Source of the DNA: Rhodocyclales bacterium
GTDB taxonomy: Bacteria > Pseudomonadota > Gammaproteobacteria > Burkholderiales > Rhodocyclaceae
NCBI GenBank assembly: GCA_021413665.1
Contig: JAIOPW010000055.1
Span: 1 to 13,562, forward strand
Direction of reading: 5' to 3'
DNA: 13,562 nt
Both the position numbers and the translations under genes were made by a program. The stretch's first letter is position 1. Each line of letters opens with the position of its first letter. Of this stretch, positions 7,630-13,562 are shown in pieces. The notes below the pieces were generated by a model that ran no database searches, was not told the DNA's origin, and was given only the letters and a program-made list of their open reading frames with translations.

Positions 7630-8078
7630 CGCGGCCCCTCCGCATGGCGGCGGCGGGACTTCCACGCCGCCACACCCTGCACCACCGCGGAGAAGGGCAG
7701 CGCCGCGAGTTCGCCGTAGGCTTCCTGCGCCAGGCGCACCAGGCGCCGCACGTCGGGCGCCACCGCACCGGGGTCGAGCAGGGCCTTGAGCCCGTCGAGG
7801 CCGCCGCACTGGATCTTCATCACCATCGCGTGCGGCAGGATGTGCTGGGTATCGGCGAGGCCCAGCGCAAACGCCGACTTCTCGCGCAGCAGGGCCGACA
7901 TTTGCGCGCAGACCGCGCGCGCCACGGGCTGGGCGCAGGCCACGGACTCCCGCTCGGCAATCTGGTGCCGCACCGCCAGTTCGCAGGCCGCATGGCGCGC
8001 CAGCAGCGCACGCTCGAAAGCGCAGGGCAGGCGGTTGATCTCGCCCCTGGCGTGACGGAAGGCGGCCTCGTCCACCAC
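7626..8078 (-). CDS. Conserved cysteine-containing protein of unknown function
   Basis: This 150-residue protein has five cysteines at residues 19, 32, 48, 57 and 91 (LPCAFERA, AACELAVRH, VACAQP, AVCAQM, IQCGGLDGL). The spacing of the first four could suit metal or Fe-S binding, but no known motif matches, so this is inference. It looks soluble and mostly helical. The start is one of two consecutive GTG codons, the first abutting the TAG stop of the gene before it, with GGGAG about ten bases upstream. Its stop overlaps the Sfum_1244-type gene by four bases, so the two are probably co-translated. I recall similar proteins next to Sfum_1244-type proteins in Rhodocyclales. Confidence 0.75.
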   Translation of the reverse strand: MVDEAAFRHARGEINRLPCAFERALLARHAACELAVRHQIAERESVACAQPVARAVCAQMSALLREKSAFALGLADTQHILPHAMVMKIQCGGLDGLKALLDPGAVAPDVRRLVRLAQEAYGELAALPFSAVVQGVAAWKSRRRHAEGPR

Positions 8079-8312
8079 CTAGTAGTCTTCTCCCGTCAGC
8101 GGTTCCTCGCCGCGCGGCTCGTTCAACAACTCCTCGGCTTGCAGCTCGTTGGAGGCGAAGATGGTCTTGATCTGTTCGCCCGGCGCGAGTTCGCTTTCGC
8201 GGCGCAGGCGCTTGGCCTCGGTCGAGGCTTCCTTGAAGGCCTCGAACTGGGTGATCTTCGCCAACTGGCGGATCGGCCCGACAGGCGTCACCCGGTAGAT
8301 GTAGTACGGCAT
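8079..8312 (-). CDS. Small conserved protein of unknown function (MPYYIYRV type)
   Basis: This 77-residue soluble protein begins MPYYIYRVTPVGPIRQL and continues with FEAFKEASTEAKRLRRE, then an acidic tail EPRGEEPLTGEDY. I know of similar small proteins in betaproteobacteria but no function. The ATG at 8312 has a GGAG site eight bases upstream inside the end of the S24-domain gene, and five bases separate the two genes. The frame stays open further upstream but only overlaps that gene. The central segment is likely a charged helix. It is the third gene of the five-gene operon. Confidence 0.8.
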   Translation of the reverse strand: MPYYIYRVTPVGPIRQLAKITQFEAFKEASTEAKRLRRESELAPGEQIKTIFASNELQAEELLNEPRGEEPLTGEDY

Positions 8313-8317
8313 CTGGC

Positions 8318-8686
8318 TTACTCCACGTAGCGTTTGGTGGCCTTGCGACGACCGGGTTTGGATTTCTGGATGATGACGCCTTTGACCGGATCGAGACTGG
8401 AAATATCCGTTGCCGGATAGGCGGGGTTGAGGGCCTGCAGGCGCCAGCCGCCGGCGTGCTTCGCCAGCTGGCGGAAGATCCACTCGCCGTCGAGTTGGGC
8501 GAGGACGAAGGAGCCGTCGGTCGCGAGGCCTTCCGGCTCGATCAGGATCACTTCGCCTTCGAGGAACTCCGGCTCCATGCTGTCGCCCAGCACCATCAGG
8601 GCGAAGGGCTCGGCCGAGGAACAGGCGTCGAGCTCGGCATCGGGGGCGTGCGGCTGGATGGGAATGACGCGGCGTTGCTGGATCAT
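8318..8686 (-). CDS. S24 (LexA/UmuD-type) domain protein without DNA-binding domain
   Basis: This 122-residue protein is essentially one S24-type fold. The Ser motif is clear in LMVLGDSMEPEFLEGEVILIEP, followed by FVLAQLDGEWIFRQLAKHAGGWRLQALNPAYP. In LexA the general-base lysine lies in the matching VKRL segment; here IFRQL puts an arginine at that place, so autoproteolysis may be lost. There is no N-terminal helix-turn-helix and no evident cleavage-site region. It could be a sensor or partner of the HTH fusion protein encoded just upstream, which is inference. The ATG at 8686 lies four bases after the stop of the upstream gene. It is the second gene of the operon. Confidence 0.85.
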   Translation of the reverse strand: MIQQRRVIPIQPHAPDAELDACSSAEPFALMVLGDSMEPEFLEGEVILIEPEGLATDGSFVLAQLDGEWIFRQLAKHAGGWRLQALNPAYPATDISSLDPVKGVIIQKSKPGRRKATKRYVE

Positions 8687-8690
8687 GGGG

Positions 8691-10154
8691 CTACAGTCCC
8701 TCGACATGGATCTGTGCCGCCGGTACGCCGGCAGCGAGAAGCGCGGCGGCCAGCGGCTCCACCACCGCAGCGGCGCCGGCCAGGTAGACCTCGCTGTACG
8801 CCAGGGCGGGATCGGCCGCCAGCGCAGCCGGCAGTTCGTCTGTAGCCAGCGGCCGGTAGCTGAATTCGTCCAGCGCCTCGGCCCAGGCCCGGCACTGGTT
8901 GGGCAGGTACTGGCCGCCGGGCTGCGCGCTGGCCCAGTAGAGTGTGATGGCTTCCGCCGCATCGACCGCGATGGCGTGCTCGATCAGGCTATTGACCGGG
9001 GCGAAGCCGTCGTCGACCGCGACGAAAACCAGCGGCCGCACGGAAGCTTTCTCCAGCACGAAACTGCCCCAGGGGCCCCACACCGAAACGTCGTCGCCGA
9101 CCTTGATCCAGTCATCGAAGACGCAGCGGGAAAAGTCGGCGCTCGCAGCACGGCGATCGCCGCGGCTGATGTGGAAAATCAGGTTGCGGTCGTCGCAGGG
9201 ACAGCTCGCCACCGGGAATTCGCCATGAACATCGCTGCCGTCGCGGACTCCGGCGCGAATACCGAGCGTGACCCGCTGGCCGGCGAGGAAACGCAACCGG
9301 CTGCTGCGCGGCGTCTGCAGGTGCACCCGCATCACGTCCGCGCTCAGCGCATCGATGCGGCGCACCTTGGCGACGATGCGCTGCTCGGGAATGTCCTCCG
9401 GGGCATCGGCTTCCAGCACTTCCAGCACCAGGTCGGAACTCAGCGCGGTGCAGGTGCACATCAGGACGTGGTTCTGGGCCTTCTCGGCTTCCGAGAACAG
9501 GTAGTCGGACGGCGCCACCGTGCGCGCTTCGCCAGACACCACGCGCGCCTTGCACAGGCCGCAGTTGCCGTTGCCGCAGCCGTAGTTGGGCGAAAGCCCG
9601 GCGCGCAGCGCCGCCTTCAACAGCGTCTCCGAACCCTCGACGAAGAATTCGCGACCGGATGGCTTGACCGTGACGTGCGCCGACATGACCCGCAGCATAG
9701 CATCGAGCGCCGCGGCGTCCGCTCCCGCTACCGGCTCGGAAATCGCCCGCGCCAGGCCCTCGTCGAGCAGGCGCGCCAGATCTTCCATCGCCGGCGCCGG
9801 TGCGGCATCGAGCCGCGCGCGCAAGGCCTCGAACAGCGCGTGGTAGCGCGTCAATGTGCGCTGCAGTTCAGCCAGCTCCTGCCCCTGGGTGAACAGGCGC
9901 TGGGCCAGCGCCTCCTGCGACGGCAGCACGCGCTCGCGCAGGCGCCGGGCGAAGGCATCCTCACGGATGGCGCGGGTCTTCTCGAAGCTGCCTGAATCCT
10001 CAAGGTCGAGCTGCGGCCAGCTACGCAGCAGGTCGGCCGCGTCCACCATGCCGTCGAAGGACGGCAGCTCACCGTCGCGTATGCGCTTTTGCAGCGCGAC
10101 GCGCGAAATGCCGAGCAGGTGGGCGGCACGGGAAAGGGTCAGCCATTGCGACAT
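8691..10154 (-). CDS. HTH / [2Fe-2S] ferredoxin / flavodoxin-reductase-like fusion protein
   Basis: This 487-residue protein joins domains not usually fused. Residues 1 to about 45 (WLTLSRAAHLLGISRVALQKRIRDGELPSF) look like a MerR/excisionase-type DNA-binding helix-turn-helix. A helical linker follows (about 75-150). At about 158-245 is a plant-type [2Fe-2S] domain with C193-x4-C198-x2-C201 (YGCGNGNCGLC) and C233 (LMCTC). The rest resembles an FNR-type reductase (FAD part about 255-370, NAD(P) part about 375-487), but the usual RxYS flavin motif reads GEFPVAS, the GGTG-type nucleotide motif reads VDDGFAP, and the late CGP motif reads AGA. It may be a redox-sensing regulator rather than an enzyme; that is inference. 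The ATG at 10154 fits the HTH start; an ATG at 10166 is possible, and neither has a clear ribosome site. It leads the minus-strand operon. Confidence 0.88.
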   Translation of the reverse strand: MSQWLTLSRAAHLLGISRVALQKRIRDGELPSFDGMVDAADLLRSWPQLDLEDSGSFEKTRAIREDAFARRLRERVLPSQEALAQRLFTQGQELAELQRTLTRYHALFEALRARLDAAPAPAMEDLARLLDEGLARAISEPVAGADAAALDAMLRVMSAHVTVKPSGREFFVEGSETLLKAALRAGLSPNYGCGNGNCGLCKARVVSGEARTVAPSDYLFSEAEKAQNHVLMCTCTALSSDLVLEVLEADAPEDIPEQRIVAKVRRIDALSADVMRVHLQTPRSSRLRFLAGQRVTLGIRAGVRDGSDVHGEFPVASCPCDDRNLIFHISRGDRRAASADFSRCVFDDWIKVGDDVSVWGPWGSFVLEKASVRPLVFVAVDDGFAPVNSLIEHAIAVDAAEAITLYWASAQPGGQYLPNQCRAWAEALDEFSYRPLATDELPAALAADPALAYSEVYLAGAAAVVEPLAAALLAAGVPAAQIHVEGL

Positions 10155-10201
10155 GCCCGCAAGCATAACCAAGCCGGGCCGTCCCGGGATTTCAATTTCT
10201 T

Positions 10202-10229
10202 ATGGTTGGCCTAAGATAGGCAAAACCAT
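10202..10229. promoter_or_regulatory. Inverted repeat in divergent promoter region (candidate operator)
   Basis: ATGGTTGGCCTA (10202-10213) and TAGGCAAAACCAT (10217-10229) are near-perfect inverted copies around a three-base centre. The repeat lies 48 bases upstream of the HTH fusion gene and 19 bases before the lactate dehydrogenase ATG, in the only space between the two divergent genes. A dimeric repressor or activator could bind here; GntR-type (LldR-like) regulators or the fusion protein itself are candidates, with no direct evidence. TAAGAT at 10212-10217 is a weak -10 candidate for the plus strand. Confidence 0.5.
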
Positions 10230-10233
10230 TTTC

Positions 10234-10238
10234 AGGGA
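10234..10238 (+). promoter_or_regulatory. Ribosome binding site that decides the lldD-like start
   Basis: AGGGA directly abuts the ATG at 10239 but lies nine bases before the ATG at 10248, a normal distance. This favours 10248 (MNNETRGLGL) as the true start. Confidence 0.55.
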
Positions 10239-10247
10239 ATGGCTGCC

Positions 10248-11293
10248 ATGAACAATGAAACACGCGGCCTCGGCCTCGCCCCCGCCACGGCGGACGACTA
10301 CCGCGAACTCGCACGCCGTCGCCTGCCGCGCCACCTGTTCGACTACCTCGACGGCGCCGCCTACGAGGAAACCACCGCCGCCGCCAACCGCGAGGGCTTC
10401 CGCCGTCTGCAACTGCGCCAGCGCGTACTGCGCGACGTTTCGCAGATCAAGCTGTCCACCCGCGTGCTGGGGCAGGACCTGGCCCTGCCCGTAGTGCTCG
10501 CCCCGCTCGGCCTGGCCGGCGCCATGGCCCGCCGCGCCGAGGTGCAGGCGGCACGCGCGGCTGAAGCCGCCGGGGTGGCCTTCTGCGAATCGACGGTGTC
10601 GATCTGCTCGATCGAGGAAGTGCGCGCCGCGACCACCGCCCCCTTCTGGTACCAGCTCTACATCATGCGCGACCGCGGCTATGCCAAAGACCTGATGGCG
10701 CGGGCGCGGACCGCCGGCTGCGAGGTACTGGTGCTGACCGTCGACCTCGCCGTGATGGGCGCGCGCTACCGCGACGTGCGCAACGGCATGGCCGGCGGCC
10801 TCTCGCTGGCCGGCAAGCTGAGCAAGGCCTGGGACCTGCTCTCGCATCCACAGTGGCTGCTCGACGTCGCGATCAAGGGCAAGCCCCTGATGTTTGGCAA
10901 CCTGACCACGGCGGTACCCGACGCACGCAGCCTGCCCGAGTTCAAGGCCTGGGTGGACAGCCAGTTCGACCCGCGCATCACCTGGCAGGACCTGGCCTGG
11001 GTGCGCGAGAACTGGCCGGGCAGGATCGTGCTGAAGGGCATCCTCGACGTCGAGGATGCGCGCCACGCCGTGGCTGCTGGTGTCGACGGCATCGTCGTCT
11101 CCAACCACGGCGGCCGGCAACTGGACGGCGTCGCCGCCAGCATCGCCGCCCTGCCCCGCATCGCCGATGCCGTCGGTGACCGGCTCGAAATCCTCATGGA
11201 CGGTGGCCGGTGATGAAGAGCGAGATGAATGTCGCGCTGGCGCTGTGCGGGGTTACGGATGCCGAGAAGCTGGATCGGGAGGCGCTGCTCTAG
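10248..11293 (+). pseudogene. lldD: FMN-dependent L-lactate dehydrogenase, internal deletion with frameshift
   Basis: The first frame gives 321 residues of an LldD-type 2-hydroxyacid dehydrogenase: HLFDYLDGAAYEETT, LAPLGLAGAMARR, STVSICSIEEV, FWYQLYIMRDRGYAKDL, TVDLAVMGARYRDV, IVLKGILDVEDA and the active-site SNHGGRQLDG. It then reads LMDGGR and stops at 11211. In another frame, KSEMNVALALCGVTDAEKL to REALL and a stop at 11291 is the normal C-terminus of the same family. About 40 residues between them are missing, including the RSGxD and LALGAxxxxxGR region that holds the FMN phosphate, and the frame is shifted. The product would lack part of the FMN site and should be inactive. Intact, it would oxidise L-lactate to pyruvate at the membrane. 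A real deletion or an assembly collapse could explain it. Confidence 0.88.
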
Positions 11294-11316
11294 GCCGGTG
11301 CCGTAGCACCAGCGCC
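11281..11316. terminator. Nested hairpin between convergent genes (weak terminator candidate)
   Basis: GGCGCTG (11281-11287) pairs with CAGCGCC (11310-11316), enclosing GGTGC-CGTA-GCACC (11297-11310). It spans the stop of the lactate dehydrogenase remnant and faces the end of the hyfI-like gene. No T-run follows on either strand, so it is a weak terminator candidate. Confidence 0.3.
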
Positions 11317-11329
11317 GACTGCGGAAAAA

Positions 11330-11842
11330 CTACCTGGACTTGCGCACCGCCGCGAGGATGCCCTGCATCAGGGCCAGCGGCGTCGGCGGGCAGCCGGGGA
11401 TGCGCAGGTCGACGCCGACCACGTTCTCTACCGCGCCGCAGGTGGCGTAGCTTTCGCCGAAGACGCCGCCGTTGCAGCCGCAGTCGCCGACCGCCACCAC
11501 CAGTTTCGGATCCGGCGTGCAGTCGTAGGCGATGCGCAGCGCGTTCTCCATGTTCTTGGTCACCGATCCGGTGACCAGCAGCATGTCGGCGTGGCGCGGG
11601 CTGGCGACGAACTTGATGCCGCGGCCTTCGAGGTTGTAGTAGGGATTGTTGAGCGCATGCACCTCGAGCTCGCAGGCGTTGCAGGAGCCGGCATCGACTT
11701 CGCGGATGGTCAGCGCCCGGCCGAGGATGCGCAGGATCTCGTCGTGCAGGCGGTCGATCTCGCGTTGCGGGCTGCCTTCTGCGTCGGGCGTGGTCTCCGT
11801 GAGGATGCCGGTGCGGAAAATATGGCGTAGAAGCGGGATCAC
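11330..11842 (-). CDS. hyfI: Hyf-like complex small subunit (HyfI/NuoB family)
   Basis: This 170-residue protein belongs to the NuoB / group 4 hydrogenase small-subunit family, the peripheral-arm subunit that carries one [4Fe-4S] cluster next to the large subunit. Cluster ligands are visible as C54 and C57 (SCNACE), C121 or C123 (GDCGCNGG) and C151 (IPGCPP). TGSVTKNME is the family motif before the third ligand. The start is GTG at 11842, overlapping the large-subunit stop by four bases (GTGA). It is the last gene of the minus-strand operon in this window. The cluster site is complete, unlike the NiFe site of its partner. The symbol follows E. coli HyfI by family only. Confidence 0.9.
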   Translation of the reverse strand: MIPLLRHIFRTGILTETTPDAEGSPQREIDRLHDEILRILGRALTIREVDAGSCNACELEVHALNNPYYNLEGRGIKFVASPRHADMLLVTGSVTKNMENALRIAYDCTPDPKLVVAVGDCGCNGGVFGESYATCGAVENVVGVDLRIPGCPPTPLALMQGILAAVRKSR

Positions 11843-13413
11843 AGGTCAGCCCCCGAATAGGACAGGTTGAAGGACTTGTTGATCAGCGGAAAGTCGGGAA
11901 CGATGTCCTTCATCACCGCGTGCTCCAGGGCCAGCCAGGCCTGCCACGAGGGATCGTGGGGATGGACGCGGGCCAGGCTGCCGTCTTCGGCGAACTGGAC
12001 ACCGACCAGCACCTCGCCGCGCCAGCCTTCGACCACGCCGAGTCCGGCGGCACCCGGCACCGGCGCGACGTCGACACGTGTATCGCCGGCGGGCATGCCG
12101 ACCGCCATCTGGCGCAGCAGGCGGAGCGACTCGAAGGCCTCGTCGAAGCGCACGGCGACGCGGGCGGCGACGTCGCCGCGCTCGTCGGTAGCCGGGCGCA
12201 CGCCGAGCGTGGCATACGGCGGCGGCGGCGTGTAGCCCTGGCGATGGACGCGGCCATCGAGCAGGATGCCGGTGGCGCGCGCCGCCATGCCGCTCATCGA
12301 CAGTTCGCGCGCCAGCGCTGCGTCGATGATGCCGGTGGTGACGAAGCGGTCCTGCAAGCCGGAGTGTTCGTCGTAGAGGATGCGCAGCTTCGCCAGTTCG
12401 GCGCCGATCGCAGTGCATTGCTCGACGATGGCCGACAGGCCCGCCGCATCGACGTCCACGACGACACCGCCGGGCACGATGCGGTCCATCAGGAAGCGGT
12501 GGCCGAACAGTTGCTGGTTGAGCCGCACCCACTGTTCCTTGAGGGCGAAGAATTGGGTGAGGCCGAAGGCGAAGGCGGCGTCGTTGCCCAGCGCGCCGAG
12601 GTCGCCGATGTGGTTGGCGACGCGTTCGCGCTCCAGCAGCAGCGCGCGCAGCATCTGGGCGCGCGGCGGCGCCGTGACGCCGCAGGCCGCTTCGATCGCA
12701 TCGGCATAGGCCCAGGCGTAGGCACAGGTGGAATCGCCGGAGACGCGGCCGACCAGTTGCGCGCCGCGTGCGATGTCGGCGCCGATGAACAGTTTCTCGA
12801 CGCCCTTGTGCTGGTAGCCGAGGCGCTCTTCGAGGCGCAGCACGCGCTCGCCGACGACCGAGAAGCGGAAGTGGCCGGGCTCGATGATGCCGGCGTGGAT
12901 GGGGCCGACGGGGATTTCGTGGGCGCCCTCGCCGCCGACCTGGACGAATTCGTAGTCGGTCGGCGCATTGGGAAAGCCCTCGCCCATGCCGGCTTCACGC
13001 ACCGAGTCGTGGCGCAGCGGATACCAGTCGGCCGGCCAGCCGCCGTGGCGCAGCCAGGGGCGCTGGTCGCCACCTTCGCTGGCGATGCCGACCATGTCGC
13101 GCGTGGCACGCTGCATGCGGTTGGCCGCCGGAAAAATGCCGGACAGGTCGGGATAGACGGGATCGTCGGCGGGAAGGTCGAGGCTGAGCCAGGCATGGCC
13201 CTGATCGATGCCGAACACGCAATGAAGCCTGAAACCGCCGCCACTCTGGCGGGAGTCAGAGCCCCAGATCGCCGCAATGCGCCCGCCGGCCAGATGGACG
13301 GCGGCGGCGAAGCTGCGCAGGTCCTCGCCGCTCGGCGCTCGACCGCGCCAGACCGGCGCACCGATGCCTGGCTGTGGCGTGAATTCGATCGAGGTGTCGT
13401 CGCAGAGGAACAT
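11839..13413 (-). CDS. hyfG: Hyf-like complex large subunit lacking NiFe ligands (HyfG/NuoCD family)
   Basis: This 524-residue protein combines a NuoC-like N-terminal part (about 1-130) with a NuoD/hydrogenase large-subunit domain (about 150-524), the HyfG/HycE layout. Family stretches are PVGPIHAGIIEPGHFRF (168-184), EERLGYQHKGVEKLF (195-209) and LERERVANHIGDLGALGND (260-278). The first NiFe ligand motif, RxCGxC, reads RVSGDS (223-228), with serines at both cysteine places. The second, DPCxxC near the C-terminus, is replaced by IVPDFPLINKSF (504-515). So no NiFe centre can be bound and it is not a hydrogenase. It fits the energy-converting hydrogenase-related (Ehr) group, membrane complexes related to complex I with unknown substrate. 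It starts two bases after the hyfF stop, without a clear ribosome site. Confidence 0.9.
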   Translation of the reverse strand: MFLCDDTSIEFTPQPGIGAPVWRGRAPSGEDLRSFAAAVHLAGGRIAAIWGSDSRQSGGGFRLHCVFGIDQGHAWLSLDLPADDPVYPDLSGIFPAANRMQRATRDMVGIASEGGDQRPWLRHGGWPADWYPLRHDSVREAGMGEGFPNAPTDYEFVQVGGEGAHEIPVGPIHAGIIEPGHFRFSVVGERVLRLEERLGYQHKGVEKLFIGADIARGAQLVGRVSGDSTCAYAWAYADAIEAACGVTAPPRAQMLRALLLERERVANHIGDLGALGNDAAFAFGLTQFFALKEQWVRLNQQLFGHRFLMDRIVPGGVVVDVDAAGLSAIVEQCTAIGAELAKLRILYDEHSGLQDRFVTTGIIDAALARELSMSGMAARATGILLDGRVHRQGYTPPPPYATLGVRPATDERGDVAARVAVRFDEAFESLRLLRQMAVGMPAGDTRVDVAPVPGAAGLGVVEGWRGEVLVGVQFAEDGSLARVHPHDPSWQAWLALEHAVMKDIVPDFPLINKSFNLSYSGADL

Positions 13414-13415
13414 GA

Positions 13416-13562
13416 TCAGCTCAGCATGCGCGCGGCTTCATGGAACCAGCGCGTCAGGTAGGGCGGGATGTAGAGGCCCAGCATCAGCACGATGCCGAGG
13501 TGCAGGAAGACCGGCGTGATGGCCGGCGCATGCGGCAGGCGGCGCGCTTCGGTCTCGCCGAA
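13416..13562 (-). CDS. hyfF: Hyf-like membrane subunit (HyfF / NuoL-type antiporter family), C-terminal fragment
   Basis: The last 48 residues of an upstream gene enter from the window edge, reading FGETEARRLPHAPAITPVFL, then a hydrophobic helix HLGIVLMLGLYIPPYL, and ending HEAARMLS. This matches what I know of C-termini of HyfF-like proton-translocating subunits in Hyf/Ehr operons. The position just before hyfG-like and hyfI-like genes supports this. Most of the gene is outside the window, so completeness cannot be judged. Confidence 0.7.
   Translation of the reverse strand, partial: FGETEARRLPHAPAITPVFLHLGIVLMLGLYIPPYLTRWFHEAARMLS

Noticed and set aside
8318..8686. LexA repressor
   Set aside because: Only the S24 domain is present; there is no winged-helix DNA-binding part and the catalytic lysine position is arginine.
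8427..9995. A 522-codon plus-strand open frame opposite the HTH-ferredoxin-reductase gene
   Set aside because: Antisense shadow; the minus-strand protein has clear ferredoxin motifs.
11839..13413. Calling the large subunit a functional hydrogenase
   Set aside because: Both NiFe ligand motifs lack their cysteines (RVSGDS and IVPDFPLINKSF).
11920..13461. A 513-codon plus-strand open frame opposite the hyfG-like gene
   Set aside because: Same reason: it mirrors the coding strand and shows no recognisable domain.

Overview
The window looks like chromosomal DNA of a high-GC betaproteobacterium, most likely a Rhodocyclales relative. This rests on gene content and protein style: GlcDEF with Hyi, tandem YceI proteins with cytochrome b561, a Hyf-like cluster, and a group of small proteins I associate with that order. 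It is not based on any search. No rRNA, tRNA, CRISPR array, transposase or phage gene is visible.

Layout. (1) Positions 1-4464, minus strand: a glycolate/glyoxylate operon read as hyi, glycerate 2-kinase, glcD, glcE, glcF (only the first 12 codons of glcF are inside). The genes are joined by 4-10 base overlaps. GlcDEF would oxidise glycolate to glyoxylate, while Hyi and the kinase would handle hydroxypyruvate/tartronate semialdehyde and glycerate. The kinase is broken by an internal deletion with a frameshift. (2) Positions 4465-4700: an intergenic region with two 36-base hairpin repeats, and a possible leaderless promoter for hyi. (3) Positions 4701-6448, plus strand: cytochrome b561 followed by two YceI-like periplasmic proteins. 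(4) Positions 6449-6594: a convergent gap holding a REP-like palindromic element. (5) Positions 6595-10154, minus strand: a compact five-gene operon of poorly characterised proteins. It starts with an unusual HTH/[2Fe-2S] ferredoxin/reductase-like fusion, then an S24 (LexA-type) domain protein without a DNA-binding domain, a 77-residue protein, a Cys-containing protein and an Sfum_1244-type protein. (6) Positions 10155-10247: a divergent promoter region with a strong inverted repeat. (7) Positions 10248-11293, plus strand: an FMN-dependent L-lactate dehydrogenase gene, also broken by an internal deletion with a frameshift. (8) Positions 11330-13562, minus strand: the end of a Hyf-like (group 4 hydrogenase-related) operon in the order hyfF (partial), hyfG-like, hyfI-like. 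The large subunit lacks the Cys ligands of the NiFe centre.

The main points of interest are the five-gene operon around the HTH-ferredoxin-reductase fusion, a candidate undescribed redox-sensing system, and the two independent internal deletions in central carbon genes. Those deletions are either real gene decay or assembly collapses. The NiFe-less Hyf-like complex is also notable.
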